Source: Rutpela maculata (taxonomy: Eukaryota; Arthropoda; Insecta; Coleoptera; Cerambycidae). Taken from it: a stretch of DNA of 64,000 nt. Positions 11,030-22,267 of this stretch are shown one piece after another (position 1 is the first letter of the stretch; each line of letters starts with the position of its first letter). The position numbers and the translations under genes were made by a program. Under the pieces are notes generated by a model. It was not told where the DNA came from, made no database searches, and was given only the letters and a program-made list of their open reading frames with translations. The DNA is taken from contig OW386285.2 in assembly GCA_936432065.2 (NCBI GenBank), positions 367,599,249 through 367,663,248 on the forward strand, read 5' to 3'.

Positions 11030-12118
11030 ATGACCACCAAAATAGGATACCACACCGAAATATTCCAACAAATAAGAAAAAATCGACTACTAGATATGCA
11101 GTCAGATAGGATCAGCACAAGCCACAACTTCACAAAGACCTTCAGGGCATACATACCCGATAGGGAAGAGGAAGGAACAAGGCAACTGCGAAGACATTCA
11201 AATGATACCATATGGTATACTGACGGATCGAAAACGTCAAGAAGTACTGGAGCAGGTGTTACGGGGGACCAACCAGGGACAGACATCAGTCTGAACCTGG
11301 GAAGTACCGCAACGGTGTTCCAAGCAGAAGTCACAGCCATAGAAATCTGTGCACAAAAAATGATCCGGAGGTCATATACTGACAAAAGAATCCGCATCAT
11401 GTCATGACTGACAGTCAAGCAGCTATCAAAGCTCTGAATGCAGTAGAGATACGTTCCGAAACGGTAAAAGACTGCCTTGAATCCCTGGCGAAACTGGCGG
11501 AACACAACAGTATACAACTGGAGTGGACGCGAGAACACCAGGGTAATGAAGGCAACGAAAAAGTAGATAAGCTGGCCAAAGAAGGTGTAAAAACAGCCTT
11601 GATGGGACCGGGGGCCATCCTGCGGGATATCATACAATACCGCAAGAGGAATGGTAAAGGAACTATTGAGTCAGAAACATATCTTGTATTGGATCGGCGC
11701 GCCGGGGATGAGACAGTCACGTATGTTCATCACCCAAGACAAAGACTAACGAATTGCTAAAGCTGAGCAGAAAACAGCTGAGATGTACAGTGGGAATTCT
11801 AACAGGACACTGCACACTGAACAAACACCTAACCAACATAGGTGTGAAGGATAATCCAGAATGCAGGATGTGTGGTGAGGATGAAGAAACTCCTCACCAC
11901 ATACTATGTGAATGCCCAGCCTTGGTGGCTGGGAGGTTTTCATACTTCGGGGGACTAACCGTGACCCCGGAAGAAATAGCCAGAGCTCCCATTGACCGTA
12001 TACTCGCCTTTTTGAGAGGAACGGGATTAATGGGATAACGAGACTATGGGGTACAATAAGCTCAAGCTACAGTACAGCGGGGCTTCGGCACCGCAGCCCA
12101 TAAGAAAAAAAAAAAAAA
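11030..12118 (+). pseudogene. 3' end of non-LTR retrotransposon: RNase H domain and zinc knuckle
   Basis: Three overlapping frames add up to the C-terminal part of an I/R1/LOA-type ORF2. 11030-11407 gives WYTDGSKT with GAGV and FQAEVTAIEICA, the first two RNase H blocks; the D of YTDGS is a catalytic position. 11404-11760 carries DSQAAIKAL, EWTREHQGNEGNEKVDKLAK (RNase H blocks with catalytic D, H region and D). 11754-12038 has the CRMCGEDEETPHHILCECPAL C-C-H-C cluster. The breaks at about 11405 and 11755 are frameshifts or stops. A poly(A) tract at 12105-12118 follows the noncoding end, as expected for a target-primed insertion. RT is missing, so the copy is 5' truncated near 11.0 kb. A sister copy lies on the minus strand at 35.7-36.6 kb. 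Confidence 0.9.
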
Positions 12119-12119
12119 T

Positions 12120-13030
12120 AACCACCAAATTGTTATAGACAGCGATTTTTGTTTTTCAAAATTTAATTCAGACCTTAAACTACATTTCACTCTTTTATAC
12201 TAGTACTCTATCTTCAATAATAAAAAGGTTTCCTCGATGTAGATTTTTTCAATGCCGATACTGAAAAATCTATGCAATCTCGAATGAAAATATTTTTTTT
12301 ATACTAAATATTTTATCTTTGGTACAATTCTATGTACGGCAATCGATTCATTATGTTTCAGAATATACACGTGCAAATTTTTATGTCGAGTCAATGGTTA
12401 GAAACAAAGTTATGGGATGGAAAATATAAAATATTGTATTTCCGAGATACCTATTTCGTAAACTAGTGGAAAAGTGCGATTTTTTCCGATTTCTCAATTC
12501 CAAACCGAATCGCGACCTCCATAATTGAATTCGGCAGGCCATTTTAGGTGAGAATATGATTCCAGTTCTTGTATGTTCTTGAGTTGCATAGGCCACTTTT
12601 ATTTTGCATATTTTATTCTATTATATTCTCCGACTACAAGAGGCAGTAATCGCTCCCGGCGAACACGCACTAATCTCTTGCACTCTGTACGTATTCCCGA
12701 CCCCCCAACGGTAGAAGTATGGATATGGTTTGATAGGTTGAAAACTACGCTACAACTTTTATTTAAACTGTTTTGTGATATTATCGAAAATAAAAGTGTT
12801 GTGTCCTAAAAACCACAAAAAATTCAAATATAAAGCGAAATATTTGCCCATTTTAGCGAATTCTTGTAAAAGTATTGTGTTTACAGAAAAATGTTATAAT
12901 AGCTTTTTTAAAGAGTAGATATTAAGGAATAATACGGTATAAAATTTATGAATTTAGAATAAACAAGCTAAAAACGTACTCTTCGCCGGTTTACTAAACC
13001 TTTTATATAACTGTTACACATTCTATAGGA
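12120..13030. other. Nothing recognised
   Basis: A/T-rich sequence without supportable coding or repeat structure. Short open frames near 12.4-12.8 kb are not convincing. Confidence 0.4.
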
Positions 13031-13032
13031 TA

Positions 13033-13545
13033 CTCTTCGCAGTTTTTTGTAAATAATTTAGTTTTAGACATTTTTAATTTTATAGTAGGTGAAAGAGGAG
13101 TGTAAGGAGGAGTGTAAAATAAAGTAAAAATTAAAAAAAACTATACCATACCACATGTGGGTTTCGAGTCAAAAGCGTAAGAACTACCTAACACGTAAAA
13201 AAATGTAAAAAATGTAAATTTTTACAAAAACATAAAAATCAAAAAAAATTCTCAAATTTAAATCATTAATAACATTTTTATTTATTGATCGATTTTGTTC
13301 AAACACAATAGGGTTCTTCCCCTAGCTAACACTAACTTACTGTCCAAATTTCAGAACAATCGGACTTTTCTTTTTTGAGTTATCGTGCTTACAAGAAACG
13401 TGACGGACGGACAGACGGACATTTTGAAAGTTGTTTAGAATTCGTTCACTAACACAATGATATGAAAATTTTTCTCTACGAGCGATATTTACGATTTTAG
13501 AAATGTGCCGATCAAATACAATATACTCTTCGTTTTTGCGAAGAG
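13033..13545 (+). mobile_element. MITE with ACTCTTCGCA termini and a terminal hairpin
   Basis: The left end reads TACTCTTCGCAGTTTTTT and the right end TTTTTGCGAAGAGTA, inverse of each other, with TA at both flanks (13031-13032, 13546-13547). The right terminus is itself a hairpin: TATACTCTTCG, a TTTTT loop, then CGAAGAGTATA (13522-13549). Inside is the line GTCCAAATTTCAGAACAATC followed by GACGGACGGACAGACGGAC, the same arrangement as in other families of this window. Confidence 0.65.
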
Positions 13546-13597
13546 TATAATAATGACGGAGATATGAAAGATAAATAAAAGGCTTGCAAAATGGATG

Positions 13598-13712
13598 TTT
13601 AAGGGGATGGGGATTAAGCGCAAGGGTGAGGGGCGGAGACTTTTGAAAAAATACTCCTCTAATTAGGTCTTAACAACTGGCAAAAATTCAGCTTGTCTCT
13701 AATTACTTCCGA
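13598..13712 (-). repeat. Dispersed repeat, inverted partner of 8790-8890
   Basis: The reverse complement reads GTCGGAAGTAATTAGAGACA, AGCTGAATTTTTGCCAGTTG and AAAAGTCTCCGCCCCT, collinear with the 8.8-kb copy. The open frame that starts here is part of the repeat, not a gene. Confidence 0.7.
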
Positions 13713-13939
13713 CAAAAAACCTTCATTGCCTGGGCTATTTTGTAAAATCACAAACGCTTCCGATAAAAATTTATTTTCATTGAAGCTACTTGGGATGGAT
13801 TCTAATAGTTCCAATAAGTCATCAAAAGTTGAGTTACTACTTCAGGAATCAAATTGGGTCTCATTAAATAAATTATTATTTTTTAAGTAAACAATTATTC
13901 TCGTATTTATGGCCCTTTCAAAAATTTTTGAGATTGATG

Positions 13940-14180
13940 GTAAGATTGGCCTTTTTAGAGGATAAAAGGGGGTGGTAGATGAAAACTGATACTATAGAAA
14001 ATGTTTTGTGTCCAAAATTGGTTTCAGTGTGTCAAAATACTTCAGGAAAAGATCAGAACTTTAGACCTTCTTTTGCCCTTTTTAGGGGATAGAGAAAAAC
14101 TGACACCATAGAAAAATTTTTTGTGGCCAAAATTGGCTTCAGCGCGAAAATACTTCAGAAAAGTTGGATCTTTTTACTTT
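13940..14180 (-). repeat. Two diverged ~125-bp repeats with a GCTGAAACCAATTTT core
   Basis: Around 13945-14060 and 14080-14180 the order TTTTTAGRGGATA, GAAAACTGAYACYATAGAAA, CCAAAATTGGYTTCAG, AAATACTTCAG is repeated. The same line recurs near 39.83-39.99 kb. It resembles the core of the 4-6-kb satellite. Confidence 0.6.
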
Positions 14181-14661
14181 CCTCGTTTAGCGAAAGAAAG
14201 TATTGTGATTTCCTTTGTAGACTTGTGTTATTAATTAGTGACCATGGATACAAAACTTATTATGAAAATTTTTTGCTCAAATAGCAATCCTATTAAGTTC
14301 GCCCGTTTCTAATCACGTGTACTGAAACAACCAATCAGAACAGAATTACACTGAAAAGATCCCTAAGGGATCTTTTCACTTATGTCATCCAGTTTGACAG
14401 TTCGATAATTTAAAATTAATTTTTTGACAATGTCGATTTGGAACTGCAAATAACGATTTAATGAATATAATAATATAGAAAAACACACCAAATAATACAT
14501 AATACATAATCTACATTTAATTTTACAAATTGCTTCTTTAATAATTGTGTTTTTAATAAATAGTTTTGAACAAATAAATCAAATAAATTGCAAAAAATTT
14601 TCTATGCGAATACCCCTCGAACGTCGATAAATAGCTCATAATTTTATCACAACTTCCTCAA

Positions 14662-14723
14662 GCACGTTGCTTTTAGGTAATATCCCTCCGCCTACGGCGT
14701 CGGAATATTACCAAGCAAGTGCT
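14662..14723. repeat. Imperfect hairpin
   Basis: GCACGTTGCTTTTAGGTAATAT and CGGAATATTACCAAGCAAGTGC are near inverse, with CTCCGCC TAC GGCGTCGG in the middle, giving an imperfect stem of about 27 bp. It may be a small MITE end or a recombination-prone hairpin. Confidence 0.6.
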
Positions 14724-15262
14724 TTTAGACCAGGCAAATTTCAGTGTAAAATGGGTTTGGCGTGAACTATTTGGGGACAGTTATTTGTTTATCGCAATGG
14801 ATAGCTCTATTAATGAAGGATAAGTACATAAAGTCGTAAAAAATCCCGACGTGAGCTAAAGCCGCCATTTAGAAAAAATGACCGCTAGAGACATTTTCTT
14901 TAAAATCATATATCTTAGTAACCGTTGCTCCGATTTAAGATTTATTTTTTTTGTGCCATTCCTCACTTCACATTTTACCGAAAGTATGATTACATATTTT
15001 ACGATAAATTAAACGATAAACTTAAGAAATAAAAAAATAATTTAAATATTACGGAAATTTAAACTTTTGTAAACTCGAGACGTTTGTATTGAAATTTCTA
15101 TCTATTTTTGAAAAAATAATTTTAATAAAAGTTCTATAGCACACAATTAGCTTTCATTTGTTTTTTGGCCGATGTTACTAACTCAAATATTAACGGAGAC
15201 ATAGTTATTTATATATAAAATTGTAATCATTTTTAATAATGTACATTAAGGTATAAAGGTAT

Positions 15263-15881
15263 ATAAGGTATAAGGTATAAGGTATAAGGTATAAGGTATA
15301 AGGTATAAGGTATAAGGTATAAGGTATAAGGTATAAGGTATAAGGTATAAGGTATAAGGTATAAGGTATAAGGTATAAGGTATAAGGTATAAGGTATAAG
15401 GTATAAGGTATAAGGTATAAGGTATAAGGTATAAGGTATAAGGTATAAGGTATAAGGTATAAGGTATAAGGTATAAGGTATAAGGTATAAGGTATAAGGT
15501 ATAAGGTATAAGGTATAAGGTATAAGGTATAAGGTATAAGGTATAAGGTATAAGGTATAAGGTATAAGGTATAAGGTATAAGGTATAAGGTATAAGGTAT
15601 AAGGTATAAGGTATAAGGTATAAGGTATAAGGTATAAGGTATAAGGTATAAGGTATAAGGTATAAGGTATAAGGTATAAGGTATAAGGTATAAGGTATAA
15701 GGTATAAGGTATAAGGTATAAGGTATAAGGTATAAGGTATAAGGTATAAGGTATAAGGTATAAGGTATAAGGTATAAGGTATAAGGTATAAGGTATAAGG
15801 TATAAGGTATAAGGTATAAGGTATAAGGTATAAGGTATAAGGTATAAGGTATAAGGTATAAGGTATAAGGTATAAGGTATA
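15263..15881. repeat. Heptanucleotide satellite (GGTATAA)n, about 88 copies
   Basis: An essentially perfect head-to-tail array of GGTATAA, with slightly irregular units at the borders (15249-15262 and 15882-15898). It ends within about ten bases of the inner mariner terminus. The minus strand is open throughout (a YTLYLIP heptapeptide repeat, because TTATACC has no stop in that phase); this is a consequence of the repeat and not evidence for a protein. It is not the insect telomere motif TTAGG or TCAGG. Confidence 0.97.
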
Positions 15882-15897
15882 AAGGTATAAGGTATAA

Positions 15898-17418
15898 AGG
15901 GTGTCCAGTCAGTGTTCTCTCGGAAGATTGTGCAAAACGGCTAACTTTATAAAAAAAAATTCTTAACAAAACTTTCAATGTTTCGTCTCTACTACAACTT
16001 AAAATTATTTTCAATTATACAAGGTGTCACAAAAACGAGTCACACAAGAAAGTATAATTTTTTTAAATAGAACAGCCTGTATTTCCTTAACGCCAGTTAA
16101 GCCTTCAAGGGCCCTGTATTACGCCCTAAAATATTTTCCCAAGTTATTTTTTTCCGTTTTTTTTTGGGTAGTTTACAAACATTTTTGACCGGCATATCTC
16201 CGCGATTTATTAGTTGTTATTTCTAAAAATGTGGGATGTTGTTTGATAATGATGTATTTACTGAAAAACATTTATGAAATAAACCTTTATTGTATCTGGT
16301 GTCCAAAATATTTGCGTACATTTCTTGATATTTAATTATTATTTTTCTCATTTTTTTTAAATGGAATGCCTAGGTATACTTTTTTACATGAATGAATAAA
16401 ATATACAATTCCTCACATTTTAATATCTCTTTATTTCTATTTAAAACGTTTATATCAAATAATTTTTGCGTAAATTAAGGTGCTCTTTATTTTAGCATTA
16501 AAATCTATATTTTGTTTTATATTTTTCTCAATTTTTTTAAATTGCCTATAATTTTTTTAAAAGGATGAGTACCTAACGTTTACAATTTCTCACATTTTGA
16601 TATCGTACACTTTCTTTTATGAACGGTTCTTGAGCAATAATTTTTTTCACGATATGTTACACAGTGTAACATATCAACATTTATACGATTGAAACACCGA
16701 CGAATCCTTTCCATCATATCTTCTCGAGTCGTTGGTTCTACTTTATAAACGTCTGACTTCACAAATCTCCAAAGAAAAAAATCCACTGAAGTCAGGTCGG
16801 GTGACTTGGGCGGCCATGTAATGAGACCTAACATAATTTAATAAAATAATAAATTAGATATTATTCAGAAGTTTATTAAAATATTGGACCTCCTCTTCCT
16901 ATCCCCTTTCAGGAAACTGATTACTAATGGCCTGACGAACATTTCTACTAAAATGTGGTGGTGCACCTTCAAGTTGTAATCACATATTATTTGTAGTGCA
17001 ATCAGGAATATACTCGATTATTTGTGGAAACTTATTTTGCGTAAAATCTAATAATACTGCTCCATTCACATTTCCCTCAAAAAAGCGAGGATGAATAACA
17101 TAATCATGTACAATTCCTCCCTTTACATTTAAACAGGAAAAAAATTATAACTTGGCAACGCTGCATCTGATTGGCAAAAAAATTTAGGGTGTAATTCAGG
17201 ACCCTTAGAGGCTTAACTGGCGTCAAAAAATTAGAGAGTATTCCGTTAAAAAAATTATACATTCTTGTGTAACTCCTTTTTGTGACACCTTGTATAATTG
17301 AAAATAATTTCACGTTGTAGTAGAGATGAAACATTGAAAGTTTTGTTAAAAAAGTTTTTTTTATAAAGTTACCCGTTTTTGCACAATCTTCCGAGGAAGC
17401 ACTAACTGGACAACTTGT
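15898..17418 (-). mobile_element. Mariner-like element with ~245-bp inverted termini
   Basis: The left arm (15898-16140) begins GTGTCCAGTCAGTG, then CTCGGAAGATTGTGCAAAA, CAAAACTTTCAATGTTTC, CAATTATACAAGGTGTCAC and GACGCCAGTTAAGCC-like sequence; the right arm (17150-17418) is its inverse. A decayed transposase lies on the minus strand between them. A direct duplication of about 90 bp (16335-16430 and 16515-16605) sits to the left of the gene. The size, about 1.5 kb, fits a mariner relative with partial internal loss. Confidence 0.8.
16580..17110 (-). pseudogene. Mariner-type transposase, C-terminal catalytic part
   Basis: Reading right to left, the frame gives VHDYVIHPRFFEGNVNGAVL, then LQLEGAPPHFSRNVRQAISN, a gap or frame change at about 16860, and WPPKSPDLTSVDFFLW followed by TTREDMMERIRR and a CRE-like end. 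This is the second half of a DDE transposase: the QQDGAPPHF and WPPRSPDLTPLDFFLW blocks carry the second and third catalytic acidic residues. Here the second is glutamate (codon at 16968-16970), and an in-frame stop precedes it. The N-terminal helix-turn-helix and first catalytic block are missing. It is dead and enclosed by the element's inverted termini. Confidence 0.85.
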
Positions 17419-17744
17419 ATATTTCCAAGAATTCAAGTCTTATTTTCTTCAGTTATCTTCTATTTTATGCCCAAAGATGTAATAATACTTTCGATTGTAC
17501 ATAAAAAGGGGAAGAGAACAAAAAAAAGAAATCTAAAATCGGAGCAATGGTTACTGAGATATGTCCTTCTAAAAGAAACGGTTCTGGCGGCCATTTTTTC
17601 TAAATGGTGGCTTTAGCTCACATTGGGATTTTCGGGACTTTTATATCCTCATTCTACATGAATAAAGCTATCCATTTTGATAAAGAAATAGCTGTCCCCA
17701 GATAGTTCATACCCAAAACTGGATTTGCCTGCACTATTTCGGAA

Positions 17745-18730
17745 ACTGTGATAAAATTATTCGTATTATCAACGTCCTTGGGATATTATAGCTGATAATT
17801 CTATCCATTACCTAATTAGTAATTACTTCTCTCCTTGATGTAGGATGTATTTTCAGTCTCAAAACTAAGTGTCCCATTTATATGCTCTCCTACTGATATT
17901 TACAAGTATTGTGTGAGTCTTTTGTATTTTACATTATATTTAAATTACGTATCAAGTTTATATTTTATTTAGTTATAATGATATTAATCCTAATAATCGA
18001 AATTAACTTTTTAATTAATATAAGGTCTATCAAAATACTCTACATCTCTAGCTATCATTTAGAGTCATTCTTCATTTGGCTGGCTTAGCTCGCTCGGGAA
18101 ACACACCATTTGTCTTTATTTCATTTAACGAGATAATTCTCTCCTTGAATAATAGCTTTTCCATTCGAATATTTTTAGAAACTTTATGGTAAATAAGAAA
18201 ATGCAATTTTAAGTTAAATAGGTATTTAAACTTATATAGTTAGAGTAATAAGTTACACCGGAAAGGTGCATATAATTACAAAATATGTCTATGTATGACA
18301 ATGTCAATTGGCAGTATTTGAAATTTTCGAATGATTTACTTTCCTCGCTTACCGAAGGGGGGAGTATTATAAACGGTAAAACGTGAAAAAATCACTTTCT
18401 GAGATTTTTTGGGATATTCACGTTGCAGAGGACTAGGAGCCCGCCGACCAAACAAAAGGTTTGAATTGTTGTTAATTTGGGGCAGTAGAGCACAGAAATG
18501 ACTATGCCAGCCTCTTTTTTGGGGGCAGGGGCGTACGGCAGGCCCCCAAAGGTGTAAGAAATATGACTTGTAAAAGTTAAAAAAGTCACAAATAAGTCAT
18601 AGGTTTACGCATGGGGGTTGGAGGGATTTCTTAATTTACCCCCAAAAATCATGAATCCAGACTCCCATTCATTTTGGGCGGTACAAGGAAGCGCTGCACT
18701 CGCCCAAATTTTAAAAAAAAGTCAGATAAA
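17745..18730. other. Nothing recognised
   Basis: A/T-rich sequence. TTTACTTTCCTCGCTTACCG at about 18338 resembles TTTACTTTCCTCGTTTAGCG at 14.18 kb, hinting at another dispersed repeat end; the rest has no match within the window. Confidence 0.4.
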
Positions 18731-18734
18731 GAAA

Positions 18735-19060
18735 ATGATAAGTTTATGAATGGCAATCAGGCACCTGGTAAGTATGAACTCCCTGAGTCCGAAAATATAT
18801 TCGTCATCTTTGAAAAGTGGTGTGAAGGTCTTGCCTTTCACGATAATTGACGGCGTATCGGTTCTTTCTACCGCATGTACTAGTTACCCTTGTAATTCGA
18901 TGAGTATCATAAATTTACGACTGGCAATCAGAAACTTGGTAATTATGAACCCCCTGAGAACAAAAAATACATTCGCCATCTTTAAAAAGTGGCGCGAAGG
19001 TCTCGTCTTTCACGATAATTGATGGAGCATTATCGGAGCTTCCTACCGCATATATTGAGA
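18735..19060 (+). repeat. Diverged tandem duplication, 2 x ~165 bp
   Basis: Units at about 18735-18900 and 18901-19060 share GGCAATCAGRMACYTGGTAA, TATGAACYCCCTGAG, TTCGYCATCTTT, AAAAGTGGYGYGAAGGTCT, TTTCACGATAATTGA and CTACCGCAT in order. The open frame spanning both is part of the repeat. Confidence 0.8.
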
Positions 19061-19396
19061 TAACGAAAATGAAGGTCTTTAAGTAATTCTGTCTGTTTGG
19101 TGCCTGTCTATTAGCTCTATACTTACAAAGCTATTTGCCGAAAAATAATAATATTTGGTAGGTAGTTGACACTATTACCAACGAAGAAATGTAGTAAAAC
19201 ATCTACAGGGTGGAAATTTTAAAATATTATTAACGAAGGAAATGTGAGGACAAAAATATTTACTATGTAGTTAACACAATTGTCAGGAAAGAAATACTTT
19301 TAGTGAAAAATATATAGGATGATCACTCTAGAAAATAACACAGGTACACAAAAACAAAACAATAGTCGAAATCCCTACCTCTATGTATTTTGGGAC

Positions 19397-19875
19397 GATG
19401 AAACCGAATATGACGATAAAAACTGATTTGATCCACCCAGTCACCCCTTAGCACCCCCTACAAGCCCCACTTGTTCTAAACATTTAAAAAGTATGTTTAT
19501 TTTTAGGCTTTTTGATACGCTGAAACCGAATATGAATTTCAACCACCCAATCACCCCCTTACAATCCCCAAGGGGAGGTTAAAATTTCACTTCTTATGAA
19601 AATAAAAAATATATGTATATTCTTAAGTATTTTGGTGCGATGATACCGAATATGATGATAACAAATGATTTTAACCTCCTAGTTACCCCATAGCACCCCC
19701 TTATATTTTGTATCGTTATATTCGATTTCAGCGCACCAAAAAACCTAAAAATAAACATACTTTTAAATGTTTAGAACAAGTGCAATTTCAACCCCTCCTG
19801 GGGCTTGGAGGGGGTGCTAAGGGGTGACTGGGTGGTTCAAATCAGTTTTTATCATAATATTCGGTTTCAGCGCAC
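19397..19875. repeat. Foldback repeat with GCTGAAACCGAATATG ends
   Basis: 19397-19536 and the reverse complement of 19721-19873 match through CCGAATAT, CCCAGTCACCCCTTAGCACC, TGTTCTAAACATTT, AAGTATGTTTATTTTTAGG and the GCTGAAACCGAATAT end. A third, weaker unit (19615-19700) sits between the arms. It directly precedes the large palindrome, and a stray copy of its TATTCGGTTTCAGCGC end is also found at the palindrome's other side (24170). Confidence 0.75.
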
Positions 19876-19935
19876 CAAAAAATCTGCTGTTCAAATGTTT
19901 AGAACCAGTGGAATTTCAATTCCCCAATAGAGTTG

Positions 19936-20556
19936 TAATAGCACAGGAATTTTAGTTTTTGACCCGGAATTAATTATTGTAAAGCTGAAAATTTGCAGGA
20001 TTGTAGTTTTGGTCCAGGACAACACGTACCAAAAAGTCTCCTACTCTCCCCCGTCGGCTTCCCTGTTTTTTCGGAGCAGCGAGGGCCTAAGTCGCAAAAA
20101 TTGCAGAGCTGGCTATAAAGTACAACAGAAAAGTCATTACTGGTTCGATTTAGGTCGAAATGATCATAAAAGATTAGGAGAAGCATATCCGTTCATATTT
20201 CAGATGCTCCATGCATATGTTTGTTCATAATTTTCCGTTCTAATTCTTTCAAAAATTTTAAAAATTTTTAAAAAATTAAAAAACATTCCGAAATGGCGCC
20301 ATTGCGGATAAATGAAGACTCGGAGGGGAAAACGTACCCCAATAAACATTTCTCTTCATACTATGGGCTTTCCATTGGTATGTATACCTTCTCTGTAGCG
20401 CCACCCGTTACGGAGTTACGCCATTTTGAGTGTCGCAGCCGCAATCAAGAAGGCGCAAGACGAGCTATACCCTTAGTTCATTAACTTTGACAGTTCTTTA
20501 AGTGTATGCATTGGTTCATTGGTGCGGTAAAATTGAGTGATCTTAGTTAAGCCATG
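19936..20556 (+). repeat. Palindrome unit A (outer left)
   Basis: About 620 bp from TAGCACAGGAATTTTAG to AGTTAAGCCATG. It is repeated head to tail as the next unit and in inverse form at 23473-24105. An open frame on the plus strand (20009-20230, VQDNTYQKV...) is kept in this copy, unit B and the outer right copy; the opposite strand is also open there, so coding is not proven. Confidence 0.75.
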
Positions 20557-21090
20557 TAGCACAGAAATTTTAGTTTTTGACTTTGAATTAATTATTGTAA
20601 AGCTGAAAATTTGGAGGATTGTAATTTTGGTCCAGGACAACACGTACCAAAAAGTTCCCTACTCTCCCCTATCGGCTTCCCTGTTTTTGCGGAGCAAAGA
20701 GGGACTAAGTCGCAGAAATTGCAGAGCTGGCTATAAAGTGCAGCAAAGAGATTGTTACTGGTCCGATTTGGGTCAAAATGATCATAAAAGCTTTGGAGAA
20801 GCATATCCATTCTTATTTCACATGTTCCAGGCATATTTCGTTCATAATTTTCCGTTCTAATGCTGTCAAAATTTAAAAAATTTTAAAGAATTTCGAAATG
20901 GCTCCATTGCAGATAAATGAAGACTCGGAGGGAATAAACATTTCTCTTCATACTTTGGGCTTTCCACTGGTGTGTCTACCTTCTCTGTAGCGTCACCCGT
21001 TACGGAGCTACGCCACTTTGAGTGTCATAGCGCGCCGGCCGCGTCCATCATGTGCTCGGTGGAACTGCCCTGGCTGCGCTGATGACACCA
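20557..21090 (+). repeat. Palindrome unit B (inner left)
   Basis: Starts again with TAGCACAGAAATTTTAG and follows unit A collinearly to GCCACTTTGAGTGTC near 21026, then diverges into a GC-rich stretch. Its inverse partner is 21865-22264 continued at 23473-23575. Confidence 0.75.
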
Positions 21091-21172
21091 GTTGCGAAAT
21101 CCTGTTTATATATTATTGGTGTTTTATAAGATTTATTGAATGAAATTTAACTTGTCAGACTCAGAAAATGAC

Positions 21173-21178
21173 TTTATT
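21173..21178 (-). promoter_or_regulatory. AATAAA polyadenylation signal (left arm)
   Basis: AATAAA on the minus strand lies just beyond the cysteine-rich frame; a second (CAATAAATC) is about 40 bases further. The same pair is preserved in the right arm, which supports a genuine 3' exon end. Confidence 0.55.
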
Positions 21179-21181
21179 CGG

Positions 21182-21412
21182 CTAGACAATTGACATTATT
21201 GATCTACTGGGAAGTCGGGTCGTCAGGATCATCATCCATATCCATGACTGGCTGTTTGTGCAGTTGGATCCTCTACAGGATCGGCACATGATGATGCAGT
21301 TCAGACCAGAGTTCCTACACTCGCGCCGGGCACCGCAGTCCGCCTTGCAGGCACAAGAAATTAACCGTAGCTTGCTATCAGGAGCTGGCTGCCTTATGGT
21401 AGGCTCATGCAC
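21182..21412 (-). pseudogene. CXC-like cysteine-rich C-terminal exon, left arm
   Basis: The 76-residue open frame contains IRQPAPDS, LRLISCACKADCGARRECRN, SGLNCIIMCRSCRGSNCTNS. The spacing C-x-C-x3-C-x5-C-x6-C-x4-C-x2-C-x4-C is a zinc-binding cysteine cluster resembling half of a tesmin/TSO1 CXC domain, and resembles the tail of long uncharacterised insect proteins as I know them. One cluster cysteine is arginine here (ARRE, against ARCE in the right arm). The stop seen in the right arm after TNS is CAG here, so the frame runs on for about 25 extra residues. The upstream exons are missing: only about 60 bases separate it from the palindrome centre. A truncated gene end, most likely non-functional. 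Confidence 0.7.
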
Positions 21413-21539
21413 GTTAGTTGAGTGCTACAAGCCTTACGGGAGATTAAATCCTCACAATATTCTCCCTAACGTCTCTCATCTCCTCGCCTGGAGGACTGGG
21501 GGTGGAAATCAGGACTCCAGGGCCTGGTTCCGATTTCTG

Positions 21540-21685
21540 TTCCTACCACAAGGCAGCCAGCTACGGCTAATTTCCTGTACCTACAAGGGGCGGACTGCGG
21601 TGCCCGGTGCGAGTGCAGCAACTCTGGTCTGAACTACAGCATCATATGCCGAAGCTGTAGAGGATCCAGCTGCACAAACAGCTAG
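21540..21685 (+). pseudogene. CXC-like cysteine-rich C-terminal exon, right arm
   Basis: The same segment as the left-arm copy, facing the other way: it reads LVPISVPTTRQPAT, then after a frame change near 21585-21592 ADCGARCECSNSGLNYSIIC and RSCRGSSCTNS with a stop at 21683-21685. One cluster cysteine has become tyrosine (LNY against LNC). Each arm has therefore lost a different cysteine. AATAAA follows at 21755-21760 and again at 21796-21801. Confidence 0.7.
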
Positions 21686-21754
21686 TCGTGGATATGGATG
21701 ATGATCCGGACGACTCTACTTCCCAGCAGGTCAATAATATCAATTGTCTAGCCG

Positions 21755-21760
21755 AATAAA
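21755..21760 (+). promoter_or_regulatory. AATAAA polyadenylation signal (right arm)
   Basis: Located 70 bases after the stop codon of the right-arm cysteine-rich exon and mirrored in the left arm. Confidence 0.55.
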
Positions 21761-22267
21761 GTAATTTTCTGAGTCTGACAAGTTAAATTTCATTCAATAA
21801 ATCTTATAAAACACCAATAATATATAAACAGGAATTCACAACTGGTCTCATCAGCGCAGCCAGGGAAGTTTTACCGGGCATTTCGTCTTCTCCGAGTCTT
21901 CATTTATCCGCAATGGAGCCATTTCGAAATTTTTTCAATTTTTGAAGTTTTGACAGCACTAGAACGGAAAATTATGGACGAAATATGCATGGAACATGTG
22001 AAATACGAACGGATATGCTTCTTCTAATCTTTTATGATCATTTCCACCCAAATCAGATCTCAATCTTTCAGTTGCACTTTATAGCCAGCTCTGCAATTTT
22101 TGCGACTTAGGCCTTTGTTGCTCCGAAAAAACAGGGAAGCCGACGGGGAGAGTAGGGAACTTTTTGGTACGTGTTGTCCTGGACCAAAACTACAATACTG
22201 CAAATTTTCAGCTCTACAATAATTAATTCAAAGTCAAAAACTAAAATTTCTGTGCTACATGGCTTAA

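Larger units (their letters stand above)
14728..17742. mobile_element. Outer inverted-repeat element enclosing a satellite and a mariner relic
   Basis: About 285 bp at 14728-15012 match the reverse complement of 17460-17742: GAACTATNTGGGGACAG, ATGGATAGCT, GTGAGCTAAAGCC, CCATTTAGAAAAAATG and TTGCTCCGATTT occur in the same order. Everything between, including the heptamer array and the inner element, lies between these arms. Whether they are transposon termini or a split palindromic repeat cannot be decided from one copy. Confidence 0.7.

Noticed and set aside
15263..15881. Telomeric repeat
   Set aside because: The unit GGTATAA is neither TTAGG nor TCAGG and lies between transposon arms.
15205..16014. 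A 269-codon minus-strand open frame of YTLYLIP repeats
   Set aside because: It is the translation of the GGTATAA array; the heptamer has no stop in this phase, so the frame is a by-product of the repeat.
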